Assembly: GCA_040774885.1 (NCBI GenBank)
Contig: JAXGTO010000018.1
Coordinates: 1 to 47,167, forward strand
Source of the DNA: JAXGTO01 sp040774885
GTDB lineage: Bacteria > Actinomycetota > Coriobacteriia > Coriobacteriales > Eggerthellaceae
Direction of reading: 5' to 3'
Length of the DNA stretch: 47,167 bases
This document shows positions 7,771-16,463 of the stretch, in pieces (the stretch's first letter is position 1; the number at the start of each line of letters is the position of its first letter). The notes under the pieces are model-generated. The model worked only from the letters and a program-made list of their open reading frames with translations. It did not search any database and was not told the origin of the DNA. A program made the translations under genes and the position numbers.

Positions 7771-9348
7771 TCAGAGATTGATCGACCAAACGTTTTCGAG
7801 GTCTATCGATGCGCGGATGGCGTCGAGGACTTCATCAGAAACGGTCTGATCGACGTTCATGTAAACCAATGCATTGGGATCGTCGGCTTTGGTGGCGATT
7901 TGCATAGTGGCGATATTCACGCCCTGCTGCCCCAAGATGGTGCCGATGGCTCCGATACGGCCAGGCGCATCGACGTATTCGAATATAAGCGCATGGGCCT
8001 GTGGAATGATATCGATTTTGTAACCGAGCAGCCCCACGATGCGCGGCGTCTGACGAGCACCGGAAAGCGTGCAGGCAACTTGGGTTCCATCAGCGTCGAT
8101 CTGCACCATGGAAGCATATTCTTCGGCATCGGTTGCCGTGCGGCATTCAACTTTGATGCCGTGGCGGCGAGCCACCGCATCGGCGTTTACCGGCGTGACA
8201 TTGGCCTGATTGCGATAGGAAAGGATGCCGTCAAGGGTGCCGGCCGTCAAAATGCTCAAGTCGCATCCGGCAAGGGTGCCGGCGGCGACGATCTGGAGCT
8301 TGGAGGGGATGTCTGCGCGCACCTGGGCGATGATCGAGCCCATGATCTGGCAAGCGGGCACGTACGGACCCACGGTATCCATGACCTCGGGCGGAACGGG
8401 TGCCATGTTGACCGCCGTAGGAACGATGGAGCCCTCGAGCCCGGCGGCGACATATTGCGCGATCTGCGTACCGGCGCGCAGCTGGGCTTCCCGTGTGGAA
8501 GCGCCCAAATGCGGAGTAAGCGTCGCCTGGTCGAATTCGTGCAGCGGGCTGTCGGTGCAAGGTTCGGTTTCCCATACATCGATGCCGCAGGCGGCGACTT
8601 TGCCGGCTGCAAGGAAATCAGCAAGGCTCTTGATGTCGTAGATGCCGCCGCGAGCAGCATTCACCAAGATGACGCCGTCTTTCATGGCAGCGTACTGATC
8701 GGGCCCGAACATGCCGATGGTCTCGGGCGTCTTGGGAAGATGCACGGTGATGAAATCCGCCAGAGGCAAAATGTCGTCCATGGAATCATAGAGCGTGACG
8801 CCCAAGCCTTCAGCGCGCTCGGGCGAACAATAGGGATCGTAGCCGATGAGGTTCATCCCGAAGGCGCGTGCACGCTCGGCCACCAAGCCGCCGATGCGCC
8901 CCAAGCCGAAAATGGCCAGGGTCTTCTCGTAGAGCTCTGTGCCGACGAAATTGCCGCGTTCCCACTTCCCCTCTTTCATGGAACGGTCGGCTGCGGCGGT
9001 CTTGCGCGCCGCAGCCAACAGAAGCGTCATGGTCTGCTCAGCCGCCGAAACGATGTTGGACGTGGGAGCATTGCACACGATGATGCCGCGTTCGGTGGCA
9101 GCGTCGACGGCGACGTTGTCCACGCCCACGCCCGCACGGCCGATGACTTTGAGGTTGCGCCCCGCCTCGATGACCTCGGGGGTCACCTTGGTGGCGCTGC
9201 GAACGATGAGCGCATCGTAAGCAGGGATGGTTGAGATCAGTTCTTCAGGCGACATGCCGAGCAGCACATCCACGTCGTACCCTTTATCGCGGAGCATCTG
9301 GATGCCGGCATCAGCCAATTTCTCGCTGATGAGAACCTTCTTTGTCAT
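7771..9348 (-). CDS. serA: D-3-phosphoglycerate dehydrogenase
   Basis: First step of serine synthesis: NAD-dependent oxidation of 3-phosphoglycerate. The 525-residue protein is the long form with three domains. These are the dehydrogenase with NAD motif FGLGRIGGLVAERA and catalytic segments NAARGGIYD, DVWETEP and TPHLGAST; the intervening ASB domain; and a C-terminal ACT domain beginning near ALIFEYVDAPGRIG. I start at ATG 9346-9348, eight bases after AAAGGG, which removes a 57-residue upstream stretch with no homology-like character. It sits inside the ilv-leu operon; its pathway partner serC is about 29 kb away at 38837. Confidence 0.95.
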   Translation of the reverse strand: MTKKVLISEKLADAGIQMLRDKGYDVDVLLGMSPEELISTIPAYDALIVRSATKVTPEVIEAGRNLKVIGRAGVGVDNVAVDAATERGIIVCNAPTSNIVSAAEQTMTLLLAAARKTAAADRSMKEGKWERGNFVGTELYEKTLAIFGLGRIGGLVAERARAFGMNLIGYDPYCSPERAEGLGVTLYDSMDDILPLADFITVHLPKTPETIGMFGPDQYAAMKDGVILVNAARGGIYDIKSLADFLAAGKVAACGIDVWETEPCTDSPLHEFDQATLTPHLGASTREAQLRAGTQIAQYVAAGLEGSIVPTAVNMAPVPPEVMDTVGPYVPACQIMGSIIAQVRADIPSKLQIVAAGTLAGCDLSILTAGTLDGILSYRNQANVTPVNADAVARRHGIKVECRTATDAEEYASMVQIDADGTQVACTLSGARQTPRIVGLLGYKIDIIPQAHALIFEYVDAPGRIGAIGTILGQQGVNIATMQIATKADDPNALVYMNVDQTVSDEVLDAIRASIDLENVWSINL

Positions 9349-9391
9349 GGCGCAGCCCTTTCTATCATCGACCGGGGTGAATAGCGTAATT

Positions 9392-10387
9392 CTAGCGCTT
9401 GATCCAGCTGAACATAGAGCGGATCTTCTCACCGGTCTTCTCGATCTCGTGATCGTTGATCTTCTCGCGCTGTTCCAAGAGCCACTTGTGGTCGTTCTTG
9501 CAGTCATCCATGAATTCATGGGCGAAGCTGCCGTCCTGGATGCGGGCGAGAATCTCCTTCATCGCCTTGCGGGATTCTTCGTTGATGACCTTGGGGCCGG
9601 CATAGTATTCGCCATATTCTGCCGTATTGGAAATGGAGTAGTTCATGAAGTGAATGCCCGACTCGTACATCAAATCGACGATCATCTTCATTTCATGATA
9701 GACCTCGAAATAGGCCAACTCGGGCGGATAGCCCGCTTCAGTCAACGTCTCGAAGCCCGCCTTGACCATTTCGACCAAACCGCCGCACAGCACAGCCTGC
9801 TCGCCGAAGAGGTCCTCTTCCGTTTCGTCCTTGAACGTGGACTTGATGACGCCGGAACGCGCTCCGCCGATGCCCCATGCATACGACATCGCCAAATCCC
9901 AAGCGGTGCCGGTTGCATCCTGCTCAACGCAGATGAGGTCGGGCACGCCAGAGCCTTCGGTGTATTGACGACGCACGATGTGGCCTGGGCCCTTGGGGGC
10001 GATCATGATGACGTCGACGAACTCCGGCGGTTTGATATAGCCGAAGTGGATGTTGAAGCCATGAGCGAAAGCGAGCGCATCGCCCTTCTTCAAATGGGAC
10101 TCGATGTGCTTTTCGTACACATCCGCCTGAAGCTCATCGGGGATGAGGATCATGATAACGTCGGCTTCTTCGGCGGCCTGGTCCATAGTGGTCACCTTCA
10201 GACCGGCTTCTTCGGCCTTCTTCCAAGAAGAAGATCCTTCACGCAGGCCGACGCGCACGTCGCAGCCGGAATCCATGAGGTTGAGCGCATGGGCGTGTCC
10301 CTGGCTGCCGTATCCGATGATGGCGATCTTGCGGCCCTGGATGATCTTGGGATCAGCGTCCTGTTCGTAATAGATGGTTAAAGCCAT
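9392..10387 (-). CDS. ilvC: Ketol-acid reductoisomerase
   Basis: Converts 2-acetolactate and 2-aceto-2-hydroxybutyrate to dihydroxy acids using NAD(P)H and Mg2+. At 331 residues it is the short class I form. Visible motifs are the nucleotide-binding GYGSQGHAHALNL near residue 25, the cofactor-specificity loop REGSSSWKKA, and the metal site DLFGEQAVLCGG with the C-terminal ISNTAEYGEY. It lies 60 bases after ilvN and 43 bases before serA. Confidence 0.97.
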   Translation of the reverse strand: MALTIYYEQDADPKIIQGRKIAIIGYGSQGHAHALNLMDSGCDVRVGLREGSSSWKKAEEAGLKVTTMDQAAEEADVIMILIPDELQADVYEKHIESHLKKGDALAFAHGFNIHFGYIKPPEFVDVIMIAPKGPGHIVRRQYTEGSGVPDLICVEQDATGTAWDLAMSYAWGIGGARSGVIKSTFKDETEEDLFGEQAVLCGGLVEMVKAGFETLTEAGYPPELAYFEVYHEMKMIVDLMYESGIHFMNYSISNTAEYGEYYAGPKVINEESRKAMKEILARIQDGSFAHEFMDDCKNDHKWLLEQREKINDHEIEKTGEKIRSMFSWIKR

Positions 10388-10447
10388 TGTTGCATTCTCC
10401 TTCGTATCGTACGTTTTACTTGACTATATGAACGCTCCGGAACGCCA

Positions 10448-10930
10448 TCAATCTTTGGCGCTTCTTCCCATCGCGATGATTCCCGTTCTTGTTATCTCAC
10501 GCAGCCCATAGGCCCGCAGCAGCTCTTCCATAGCCTCGAGCTTCGATTCAGTGCCCGTCACCTCGATGGTGAGCGAGCTCTTGCCCACATCGATGATCTT
10601 GGCGCGGAATACATTGGCTATCTCGATGACCTCGTTGCGCTTTTCGGGCGGGGCGGCCACCTTGAACAAAATAAGTTCGCGCTCGATGGCATCGACAGAC
10701 GTGAGGTCCGTGATCTTATGGACGCTGACGAGCTTGTTGAGCTGCTTGGTGATCTGCTCGAAAGCGATGGCATCGGCTTCGAGGATCACCGTGATACGCG
10801 AGCGCGTGGCGTCTTCGGTGGGGCCGACGGCCAGACTGTCGATGTTGAATCCACGACGGCTGATCAGCCCGGCGACACGCGAAAGGACGCCGGCTTTGTT
10901 CTCGACCAATATCGAAAGGACGTGCCTCAT
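10448..10930 (-). CDS. ilvN: Acetolactate synthase small (regulatory) subunit
   Basis: Regulatory subunit that confers valine feedback on acetolactate synthase. The product is 160 residues: an N-terminal ACT domain (HVLSILVENKAGVLSRVAGL) and the C-terminal ALS regulatory domain. The ATG at 10928-10930 overlaps the ilvB stop as ATGA and is preceded by GAAGGGGG. A longer open frame continues upstream through ilvB, but that part is an antisense-like shadow of the ilvB 3' end. Confidence 0.95.
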   Translation of the reverse strand: MRHVLSILVENKAGVLSRVAGLISRRGFNIDSLAVGPTEDATRSRITVILEADAIAFEQITKQLNKLVSVHKITDLTSVDAIERELILFKVAAPPEKRNEVIEIANVFRAKIIDVGKSSLTIEVTGTESKLEAMEELLRAYGLREITRTGIIAMGRSAKD

Positions 10931-12726
10931 CGTGAGCCCCCTTCCCCGTGCGCACCATCTCGTTCGACATGTTCGCCCATGCCATCCGCAACAGCACCGA
11001 CGGCAAGATCGACCGCGCCGATCACGTCGTCCATCGCGCGGCCCGGAGCGACCATCGGGTACACATCTTGACTGCGGGCGATGGTGACATCCAGCAAATA
11101 GGGTCCCGGAGTAGAGAGCATGGCATCGAGCGCTGCCCCGACATCGTCGCCCTCGCTCACCCGCGCGGCCTGCCAACCGAACGCATCGGCAAGCTTGACG
11201 AAATCGGGATTGCAATCGAGCTCGGTCTGCTCGTAGCGTTTGTGATAGAACAATTCCTGCCATTGATGGACCATGCCCAAACAGCTGTTATCCAAAATGA
11301 GCACTTTCACCGGAAGGCGCTGCGCCATGGCGGTGGACATTTCCTGCTCGTTCATCTGGAAGCTGCCGTCGCCGGCTATGCAGACCACCGTCTTGTCGGG
11401 AAATGCAAGCTGGGCGCCAAGCGCTGCAGGGAATCCGAATCCCATGGTGCCCAAGCCGCCGCTGGTGATGAACGTGCGCGGTTCGTCGCGTTCGATGAAC
11501 TGCGCTGCCCACATCTGATGCTGCCCCACCTCGGTGGTCACGATGCTGTCGTCTTGGCCAAGCCGCTCGGAAAGCTGCTCCATCACACGTTCGGGAACGA
11601 TTCCCTCGGTACGCTGTTCAACCTGGGGGTGGAGCACCGGATAACGGCGTCGCCATTGCGCAATCAGTTCGAGCCACTCTTCGGTGCGTGCCTTCGCACC
11701 CGTCTTCTCCAAAGCCGCGATGATGCCGGACACGACGTTTTTGGCATCGCCCACGATGGGAACCTGCACTTCGCGCACCTTGCCGATCTCGGCCGGATCC
11801 ACATCGATGTGGACCACCTTGGCATGAGGCGCGAATTCATCGAGTTTGCCGGTGACGCGGTCGGAAAAGCGTGCGCCCACGGCGATGATCAGGTCGCTGT
11901 CGGTCATGGCCTGGTTGGCGTATTTCGATCCGTGCATGCCGATGGGACCGAGATTCAAAGGCGAAGAAGAGGGGTAGGCCCCCTTGGCCATGAGCGTCGT
12001 CACCACAGGAATCTGCATCATCTGGGCCAGATGGGCCACCTCATCGCACGCATCGGCGATGATGACGCCGCCGCCCACATAGAGGATGGGTCGATCGGCA
12101 TGCGCGATATAGCTGGCAGCCTGGCGCACCTGCTTGGCATTGCCCCGGACCGTTGGTTTATACGAGGGAATGTCCACATCGTCGGGATACGCGAAGAAGA
12201 CATCGGCACCGGAAACATCGCTGGGGATGTCGATGAGAACCGGCCCGGGACGTCCCGTCTGGGCTATATGGAAAGCCTCTTTGAACGTCTGCGCCAATTC
12301 GGAGGGATCCTTCACCATGAAGCTGTGCTTTACCACTGGCAACGTGATGCCGAAGATGTCGGATTCCTGGAAGCTGTCCGTGCCAATGACGCCGCAGGGC
12401 ACCTGCGCGGTGATGACCACCAACGGAACGCTGTCCATGTACGCGGTGGCGATGCCCGTGACGGTGTTGGTGGCACCTGGGCCGCTTGTCACCAGCACAA
12501 CGCCCGCTTTTCCCGTGGCGCGCGCATAGCCATCTGCCATATGCGTCGCACCTTGCTCATGGCGTGCCAGCACGAAATGAAGATCGCTGTCATAGAGCGC
12601 ATCGAACAACTTGATGGCCTGGCCGCCCGGATATCCGAACAGATGCTCGACACCCTCTGCTTCCAAGCAAGCGACGACCGCCTGGGCGCCCGTCATCTTG
12701 GTTCCCTTTTCCGTCTTGCCGCTCAT
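10927..12726 (-). CDS. ilvB: Acetolactate synthase large (catalytic) subunit
   Basis: Thiamine-diphosphate enzyme that joins two pyruvates, or pyruvate with 2-oxobutyrate. The 599-residue chain has the N-terminal segment FGYPGGQAIKLFDAL including the catalytic-region Gly-Tyr-Pro, RHEQGATHMADGYARA, and the ThDP-binding motif GDGSFQMNEQEMSTA with NSCLGMVHQW. The ATG at 12724-12726 overlaps the ilvD stop as ATGA. An alternative ATG at 12696 lies six bases after AAGGGA and would give 589 residues; either is plausible. Its C-terminal tail, past PMVAPGRAMDDVI, is acidic and probably disordered. Confidence 0.96.
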   Translation of the reverse strand: MSGKTEKGTKMTGAQAVVACLEAEGVEHLFGYPGGQAIKLFDALYDSDLHFVLARHEQGATHMADGYARATGKAGVVLVTSGPGATNTVTGIATAYMDSVPLVVITAQVPCGVIGTDSFQESDIFGITLPVVKHSFMVKDPSELAQTFKEAFHIAQTGRPGPVLIDIPSDVSGADVFFAYPDDVDIPSYKPTVRGNAKQVRQAASYIAHADRPILYVGGGVIIADACDEVAHLAQMMQIPVVTTLMAKGAYPSSSPLNLGPIGMHGSKYANQAMTDSDLIIAVGARFSDRVTGKLDEFAPHAKVVHIDVDPAEIGKVREVQVPIVGDAKNVVSGIIAALEKTGAKARTEEWLELIAQWRRRYPVLHPQVEQRTEGIVPERVMEQLSERLGQDDSIVTTEVGQHQMWAAQFIERDEPRTFITSGGLGTMGFGFPAALGAQLAFPDKTVVCIAGDGSFQMNEQEMSTAMAQRLPVKVLILDNSCLGMVHQWQELFYHKRYEQTELDCNPDFVKLADAFGWQAARVSEGDDVGAALDAMLSTPGPYLLDVTIARSQDVYPMVAPGRAMDDVIGAVDLAVGAVADGMGEHVERDGAHGEGGSR

Positions 12727-14381
12727 TGCAGATACGCCCCCTTGTCCGCACTGGTGACCAATTTGGCATAGCGGGCCAAAACGCCCGTCTTGTATTTGGG
12801 CTCCGGCGCGCTCCAGGCCGCACGGCGCGTTTGGATCTCTTCATCGGAAACATCGAAGCTGAGCGATCCTCCGTCGATGTCGACGGTGATGGAATCGCCT
12901 TCGCGCACAAAAGCTATGGGGCCGCCCGCCGCAGCTTCCGGGCTCACATGACCCACAGCCGGACCTTTGGTGGCACCGCTGAACCTGCCGTCGGTGATGA
13001 GCGCCACCGACTTGTCGAGCCCCATGCCGCAGATGGCCGAGGTGGGCGTGAGCATCTCACGCATGCCGGGACCGCCCGCCGGCCCTTCGTAGCGGATGAC
13101 CAGGACATCGCCAGCATGGATGTTGCCGCCCAAAATGGTCTCGCAGGCCTCTTCTTCGCTTTCGAAAATCCGAGCCTTGCCCGTGAAGGTACGCATTTCG
13201 GGTGCGACGGCAGACTGCTTGACCACCGCGCCGTCAGGTGCCAGGTTTCCGTGCATCACCTTCAAGCCGCCTTGCTGGCTATAAGCGTTATCGACCGTTC
13301 GAACGATATCGCCATCGGGGGCGGGGCATTCTTCCACCCACTGGGCCATGGTGCCATGGCACGTAAGCGCTTCGAGATCGAGGAAGCCGCCCTGGCCCAA
13401 CTCTCCGATGATGGCGGACACGCCGCCAACCGCATACAGGTCTTCGATATGCTTGGAGCTGGCAGGGGCGATACGCACGATATTGGGAGTGGCGGCGGAA
13501 ACGTCATCCCAATCCTGCATGGTGATGGGGCACCCCGCTTCATGGGCGATGGCCGTCAGATGCAACATGGTGTTGGTGGAACCGCCGAATGCCATATCGA
13601 GCGCCATGCCATTGCGGATGGATCGGGCGTTGATGATGTCGCGCGCCGTCACACCTTCTTCCAGCAGCTCCATGATCTTCATGCCGGTATGCTTGGCCAA
13701 GCGGATGCGTTCGCTGTACACCGCCGGAATGGTGCCGTTGCCCGGCAAGGCGATGCCGAGCGCTTCGCACAAGCATCCGATGGAATTGGCGGTGAACATG
13801 CCCGAACAACTCCCGCACGTCGGACATGCGGTGTCCTCGTAGAACTTGCATTCTTCGGGCGTAAGAGTTCCTGCGGCAACCTTGCCAACCGCATCGAACA
13901 GCGTGTTCAAGTCCGTCTGGCTGCCATCATGGTCGCGGCCGGCCAACATCGGGCCGCCCGTCACGACGATGGAGGGAATGTCCAATCGGCACGCTGCCAT
14001 GAGCATTCCGGGGACCACCTTGTCGCAGGAAGGGATGAACACGACGGCATCGAACTGGTGGCCCTGGATGGCGCATTCCGCGCTGTCGGCGATCACCTCG
14101 CGGCTGGTAAGCGAATAGCGCATGCCTTCATGGTTCATGGCGATGCCGTCGCAAACGCCGATGGTATCCATTTCAAGCGGCGTCCCACCCGCCATGCGAA
14201 CGCCGGCTTTCACCGCTTCAGAAATGGAGCGTAGATGAATGTGGCCGGGAATAACGTCGTTGGCAGAGCTGATGATGCCGATGAGAGGCTGCGAAAGTTC
14301 TTCGTCGGTAAGCCCATCGGCCTTCAACAGGCTTCGATGCGGCATGCGCGCCGTACCGCATTTGATCTGATCGCTTCTCAT
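12723..14381 (-). CDS. ilvD: Dihydroxy-acid dehydratase
   Basis: Fe-S dehydratase acting at the shared third step of valine and isoleucine synthesis. At 552 residues it matches the family. Cluster cysteines appear in PSCDKVVPGM and TACPTCGSCSGMFTANS; the C-terminal FSGATKGPAVGHVSPEA is also typical. I start at ATG 14379-14381 (MRSDQIKCG), about nine bases after AAAGGA; an ATG two codons upstream is only three bases from that site. It is the first gene of the operon and lies directly downstream of a leader with an intrinsic terminator, so its expression is probably attenuated. Confidence 0.96.
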   Translation of the reverse strand: MRSDQIKCGTARMPHRSLLKADGLTDEELSQPLIGIISSANDVIPGHIHLRSISEAVKAGVRMAGGTPLEMDTIGVCDGIAMNHEGMRYSLTSREVIADSAECAIQGHQFDAVVFIPSCDKVVPGMLMAACRLDIPSIVVTGGPMLAGRDHDGSQTDLNTLFDAVGKVAAGTLTPEECKFYEDTACPTCGSCSGMFTANSIGCLCEALGIALPGNGTIPAVYSERIRLAKHTGMKIMELLEEGVTARDIINARSIRNGMALDMAFGGSTNTMLHLTAIAHEAGCPITMQDWDDVSAATPNIVRIAPASSKHIEDLYAVGGVSAIIGELGQGGFLDLEALTCHGTMAQWVEECPAPDGDIVRTVDNAYSQQGGLKVMHGNLAPDGAVVKQSAVAPEMRTFTGKARIFESEEEACETILGGNIHAGDVLVIRYEGPAGGPGMREMLTPTSAICGMGLDKSVALITDGRFSGATKGPAVGHVSPEAAAGGPIAFVREGDSITVDIDGGSLSFDVSDEEIQTRRAAWSAPEPKYKTGVLARYAKLVTSADKGAYLQ

Positions 14382-14423
14382 CTGCATCCATCCTTTCGCC
14401 CAGGTGCCTAAGCGCCTGAAAAC

Positions 14424-14454
14424 TAAAAATCCCGTCGGCAGACAAACCGGCGGG
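14424..14454 (-). terminator. Intrinsic terminator in the ilvD leader
   Basis: On the minus strand CCCGCCGG (14447-14454) pairs with CCGACGGG (14431-14438), seven pairs with one internal mismatch, followed by ATTTTT (14424-14430). It sits about 45 bases upstream of the ilvD start, the position expected of an attenuator rather than an operon-end terminator. Confidence 0.72.
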
Positions 14455-14700
14455 TAAACAGGACGGATCGCATATTCGCGATGAGCTGAGCTGATAACAT
14501 ATGCCATCGGTTCAACGTACTTGCCCTGCGCTCCCGCGGAGGTCGTCCGCGTTGTACGCCGGGTGTTCTGCCAACGACTCCGGGGACCTGGTTCGGACGT
14601 CGCCCACCGGCTCGCAGTACCGCCGGCTTTCTCTCATCAGAGCGATTGGCCCGAGCGTTCCCCATCAACGCCTTGATAGGACACTCTCGTGTTACTGGTT
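14455..14700 (-). ncRNA. Structured ilvD leader, T-box-like
   Basis: About 245 nt of untranslated leader between the promoter and the terminator, on the minus strand. Predicted helices, as transcript sequence, include GAGUGU...ACGCUC enclosing a hairpin with stem CCUAUCAA; GCCGG...CCGG around GGUACUGCGA (near 14608-14628); CGAC-UCCG with CGGA-GUCG (near 14578-14605); and CGCGGA...UCCGCG (near 14530-14548). Order and wording (GAUGGGGAA, AGAG-AAAGCCGGCGGU, GAGCCGGU, then a GAA...GGAGU loop) resemble GC-rich T-box Stem I elements. A GUC (Val) triplet at 14585-14587 is a possible specifier. The canonical UGGNACC T-box core is not intact; the nearest match is UGUUUACC beside the terminator. The class is unproven. 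Confidence 0.5.
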
Positions 14701-14704
14701 TGAA

Positions 14705-14732
14705 AGTATAGCTATCCAACCAGCGAGTTCAA
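14705..14732 (-). promoter_or_regulatory. Promoter of the ilvD operon
   Basis: On the minus strand TTGAAC (14727-14732) and TATACT (14705-14710) are separated by 16 bases, a good vegetative-type promoter. The transcript would start near 14698, about 315 nt before ilvD. Confidence 0.7.
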
Positions 14733-14790
14733 GAGTCGCTATTCGGTTTTCACATAACTGCCGTTCTGGAGTCAGGATAACCATCGTTGT

Positions 14791-15612
14791 TCAGCGCACG
14801 GTTATCGGCGTGCGGGGCAATCCCGCATTCACCTGCGCATCATGGCCTTCGCGTTGCAGCAAGGCCTCCATGGTGCGAACGGGGATGCCGAAGGTGTTGT
14901 TGTTTTCCGAAACATGCAAAGCGACCACCTGCTGGAGCCTATCGCTCAACAGTTCGGCGAGCTCCGAAGCGCTTTGATCGTTGGACAAATGGCCCAAGTC
15001 GCCTTCGATGCGCTGCTTCACGCTATACGGATACGACCCCTCATGGAGCATGACGAGGTCGTGGTTGCTCTCCAACCCCAGAATGCGCACATCACACAAT
15101 GCCTCATGCGCTTCGGGGAGCACGATGCCCGTGTCCGTCATGAATCCGAGTGCATCGTCGGACGATTCGAAACGAAAGCCGAAACTTTCCGCCGCATCGT
15201 GGCTGGTATGAAAAGGATGGACCATCGCAGCGCCGACGCTGATCGCATCCCCTGCTTTCAAAGAGCGCATATCGCATGAGTCCTGCAAGCCACCGAGTTC
15301 GCGGCTGGCGCGTTGGACGGCGTCGCTGGCGAACACGATGGGACGAATCCCTTCTTTGGCAAGGCCGCGCAACACGACGCCGAGGCCCTTGGTATGGTCG
15401 GTGTGTTCATGGGTGATCAAAACTGCATCGATCGATGAGACATCTATCCCCAGATCATCGGCTCGCTGGAAAAAATCGCGCTTGCAGATGCCGCAGTCTA
15501 TGAGGATGCTTCGACCGGCACATTCAACGATCGAAGCATTCCCCCGGCTCCCGCTGGCAAGCACATGCAGCGAAAACGGCTCAACAGCCGCATGGGCATC
15601 GCTTTTGCTCAT
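14791..15612 (-). CDS. WalJ/YycJ-like metallo-beta-lactamase-fold hydrolase
   Basis: Single-domain metallo-hydrolase of 273 residues. The metal-binding motif HEHTDH lies at residues 68-73, followed by further ligands such as TDTG and the ALHVSENN region. The opening LHVLASGSRGNASIVE is characteristic of the YycJ/WalJ family, predicted nucleases linked to DNA repair or cell-wall signalling in Firmicutes. The ATG overlaps the punA stop as ATGA. The walRK partners found with walJ in Bacillus are absent here, so the cellular role is open. Confidence 0.82.
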   Translation of the reverse strand: MSKSDAHAAVEPFSLHVLASGSRGNASIVECAGRSILIDCGICKRDFFQRADDLGIDVSSIDAVLITHEHTDHTKGLGVVLRGLAKEGIRPIVFASDAVQRASRELGGLQDSCDMRSLKAGDAISVGAAMVHPFHTSHDAAESFGFRFESSDDALGFMTDTGIVLPEAHEALCDVRILGLESNHDLVMLHEGSYPYSVKQRIEGDLGHLSNDQSASELAELLSDRLQQVVALHVSENNNTFGIPVRTMEALLQREGHDAQVNAGLPRTPITVR

Positions 15613-16451
15613 GACATCTCGGCTGAAGACAGCATGCCGGTCATCAACCGCGCAAACGCACTGCGGCGCTTCACGGCAACGCCCATGATGTCTTCGCTGT
15701 TAGGATCGGCATCTGCCACACCGCAGGCCATATTGGTGATAAGCGACAGTCCGAAAACGCGCATGCCCCTATGGCGGGCAGCGATGACTTCCTCCACCAC
15801 GCTCATGGCAACCGTGTCTGCACCCCATGATTGGAACATGCGGATTTCCGCCGGGGTCTCGAAGCTGGGGCCCAACAGTCCAAGATACACACCCTGGCGC
15901 GTGGGAACATCTTCGCGTTGGGCAACCGTTTCGGCCAAGTCGATCAGATCGGGATCGAAGCAATCCTTCATGGGGACGAAGCGCTCGGCGATCATATTCG
16001 GCTGAACGCCCACCAGCGGATTTGTGCCCGTGAAATTGATCTGATCGATCATGATGCAAAAATCGCCGACGTTGAAATCGGCGTTGATGGCACCGGCGGC
16101 ATTGGTGGTGATGAGCGTATCGATGCCGCACTCTGCCATGCACCATACGGGGAAGGCCACTTCGGCCGCCGTATTGCCCTCGTATTTATGCAGGCGCCCC
16201 TGCATGCATAAAACGGGGACGCCGCTGCTGGGAATACGTCCCAAAACGAATCGGCCCACATGGCCCGTGGCGGTGGAACCTTTCATATGGGGGACGTCTT
16301 CATAAGGAAGATAGCGCTGGTCATCGAGCGTGTCGGCATACGAATTGAGTCCACTGCCCAAAATAAGCGCTGCAGCAGGACGCTGCGACCCGATGAACTC
16401 ACGCACTACGGGAACAGCTTCGTTCAGGTGCTCGATCAAGGTTTCTTCCAC
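15609..16451 (-). CDS. punA: Purine nucleoside phosphorylase
   Basis: Phosphorolysis of purine nucleosides (inosine/guanosine type, trimeric PNP-I family) in the cytosol, 280 residues. Supporting motifs are LILGSGLNSYADTL, the phosphate-site GHVGRFVLG, MQGRLHKYEG, TNAAGAIN, and AMSVVEEVIAARHRGMRV with the base-binding ITNMACG. It starts 12 bases after prmC ends and overlaps the downstream hydrolase gene by 4 bases, so it belongs to the prfA-prmC transcription unit. Confidence 0.93.
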   Translation of the reverse strand: MEETLIEHLNEAVPVVREFIGSQRPAAALILGSGLNSYADTLDDQRYLPYEDVPHMKGSTATGHVGRFVLGRIPSSGVPVLCMQGRLHKYEGNTAAEVAFPVWCMAECGIDTLITTNAAGAINADFNVGDFCIMIDQINFTGTNPLVGVQPNMIAERFVPMKDCFDPDLIDLAETVAQREDVPTRQGVYLGLLGPSFETPAEIRMFQSWGADTVAMSVVEEVIAARHRGMRVFGLSLITNMACGVADADPNSEDIMGVAVKRRSAFARLMTGMLSSAEMS

Positions 16452-16463
16452 GACAGCTCCTTG

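Noticed and set aside
14423..14719. 98-codon frame across the ilvD leader as a leader peptide
   Set aside because: It has no ribosome-binding site, is rich in Arg and Pro rather than Val, Leu or Ile, and runs through the hairpins; the region reads better as structured RNA.
14424..14732. FMN, ykkC/ppGpp or glycine riboswitch as the ilvD leader
   Set aside because: Short stretches looked similar (CCGGCGGU, ACGAGAG), but the full conserved cores of those classes are missing.
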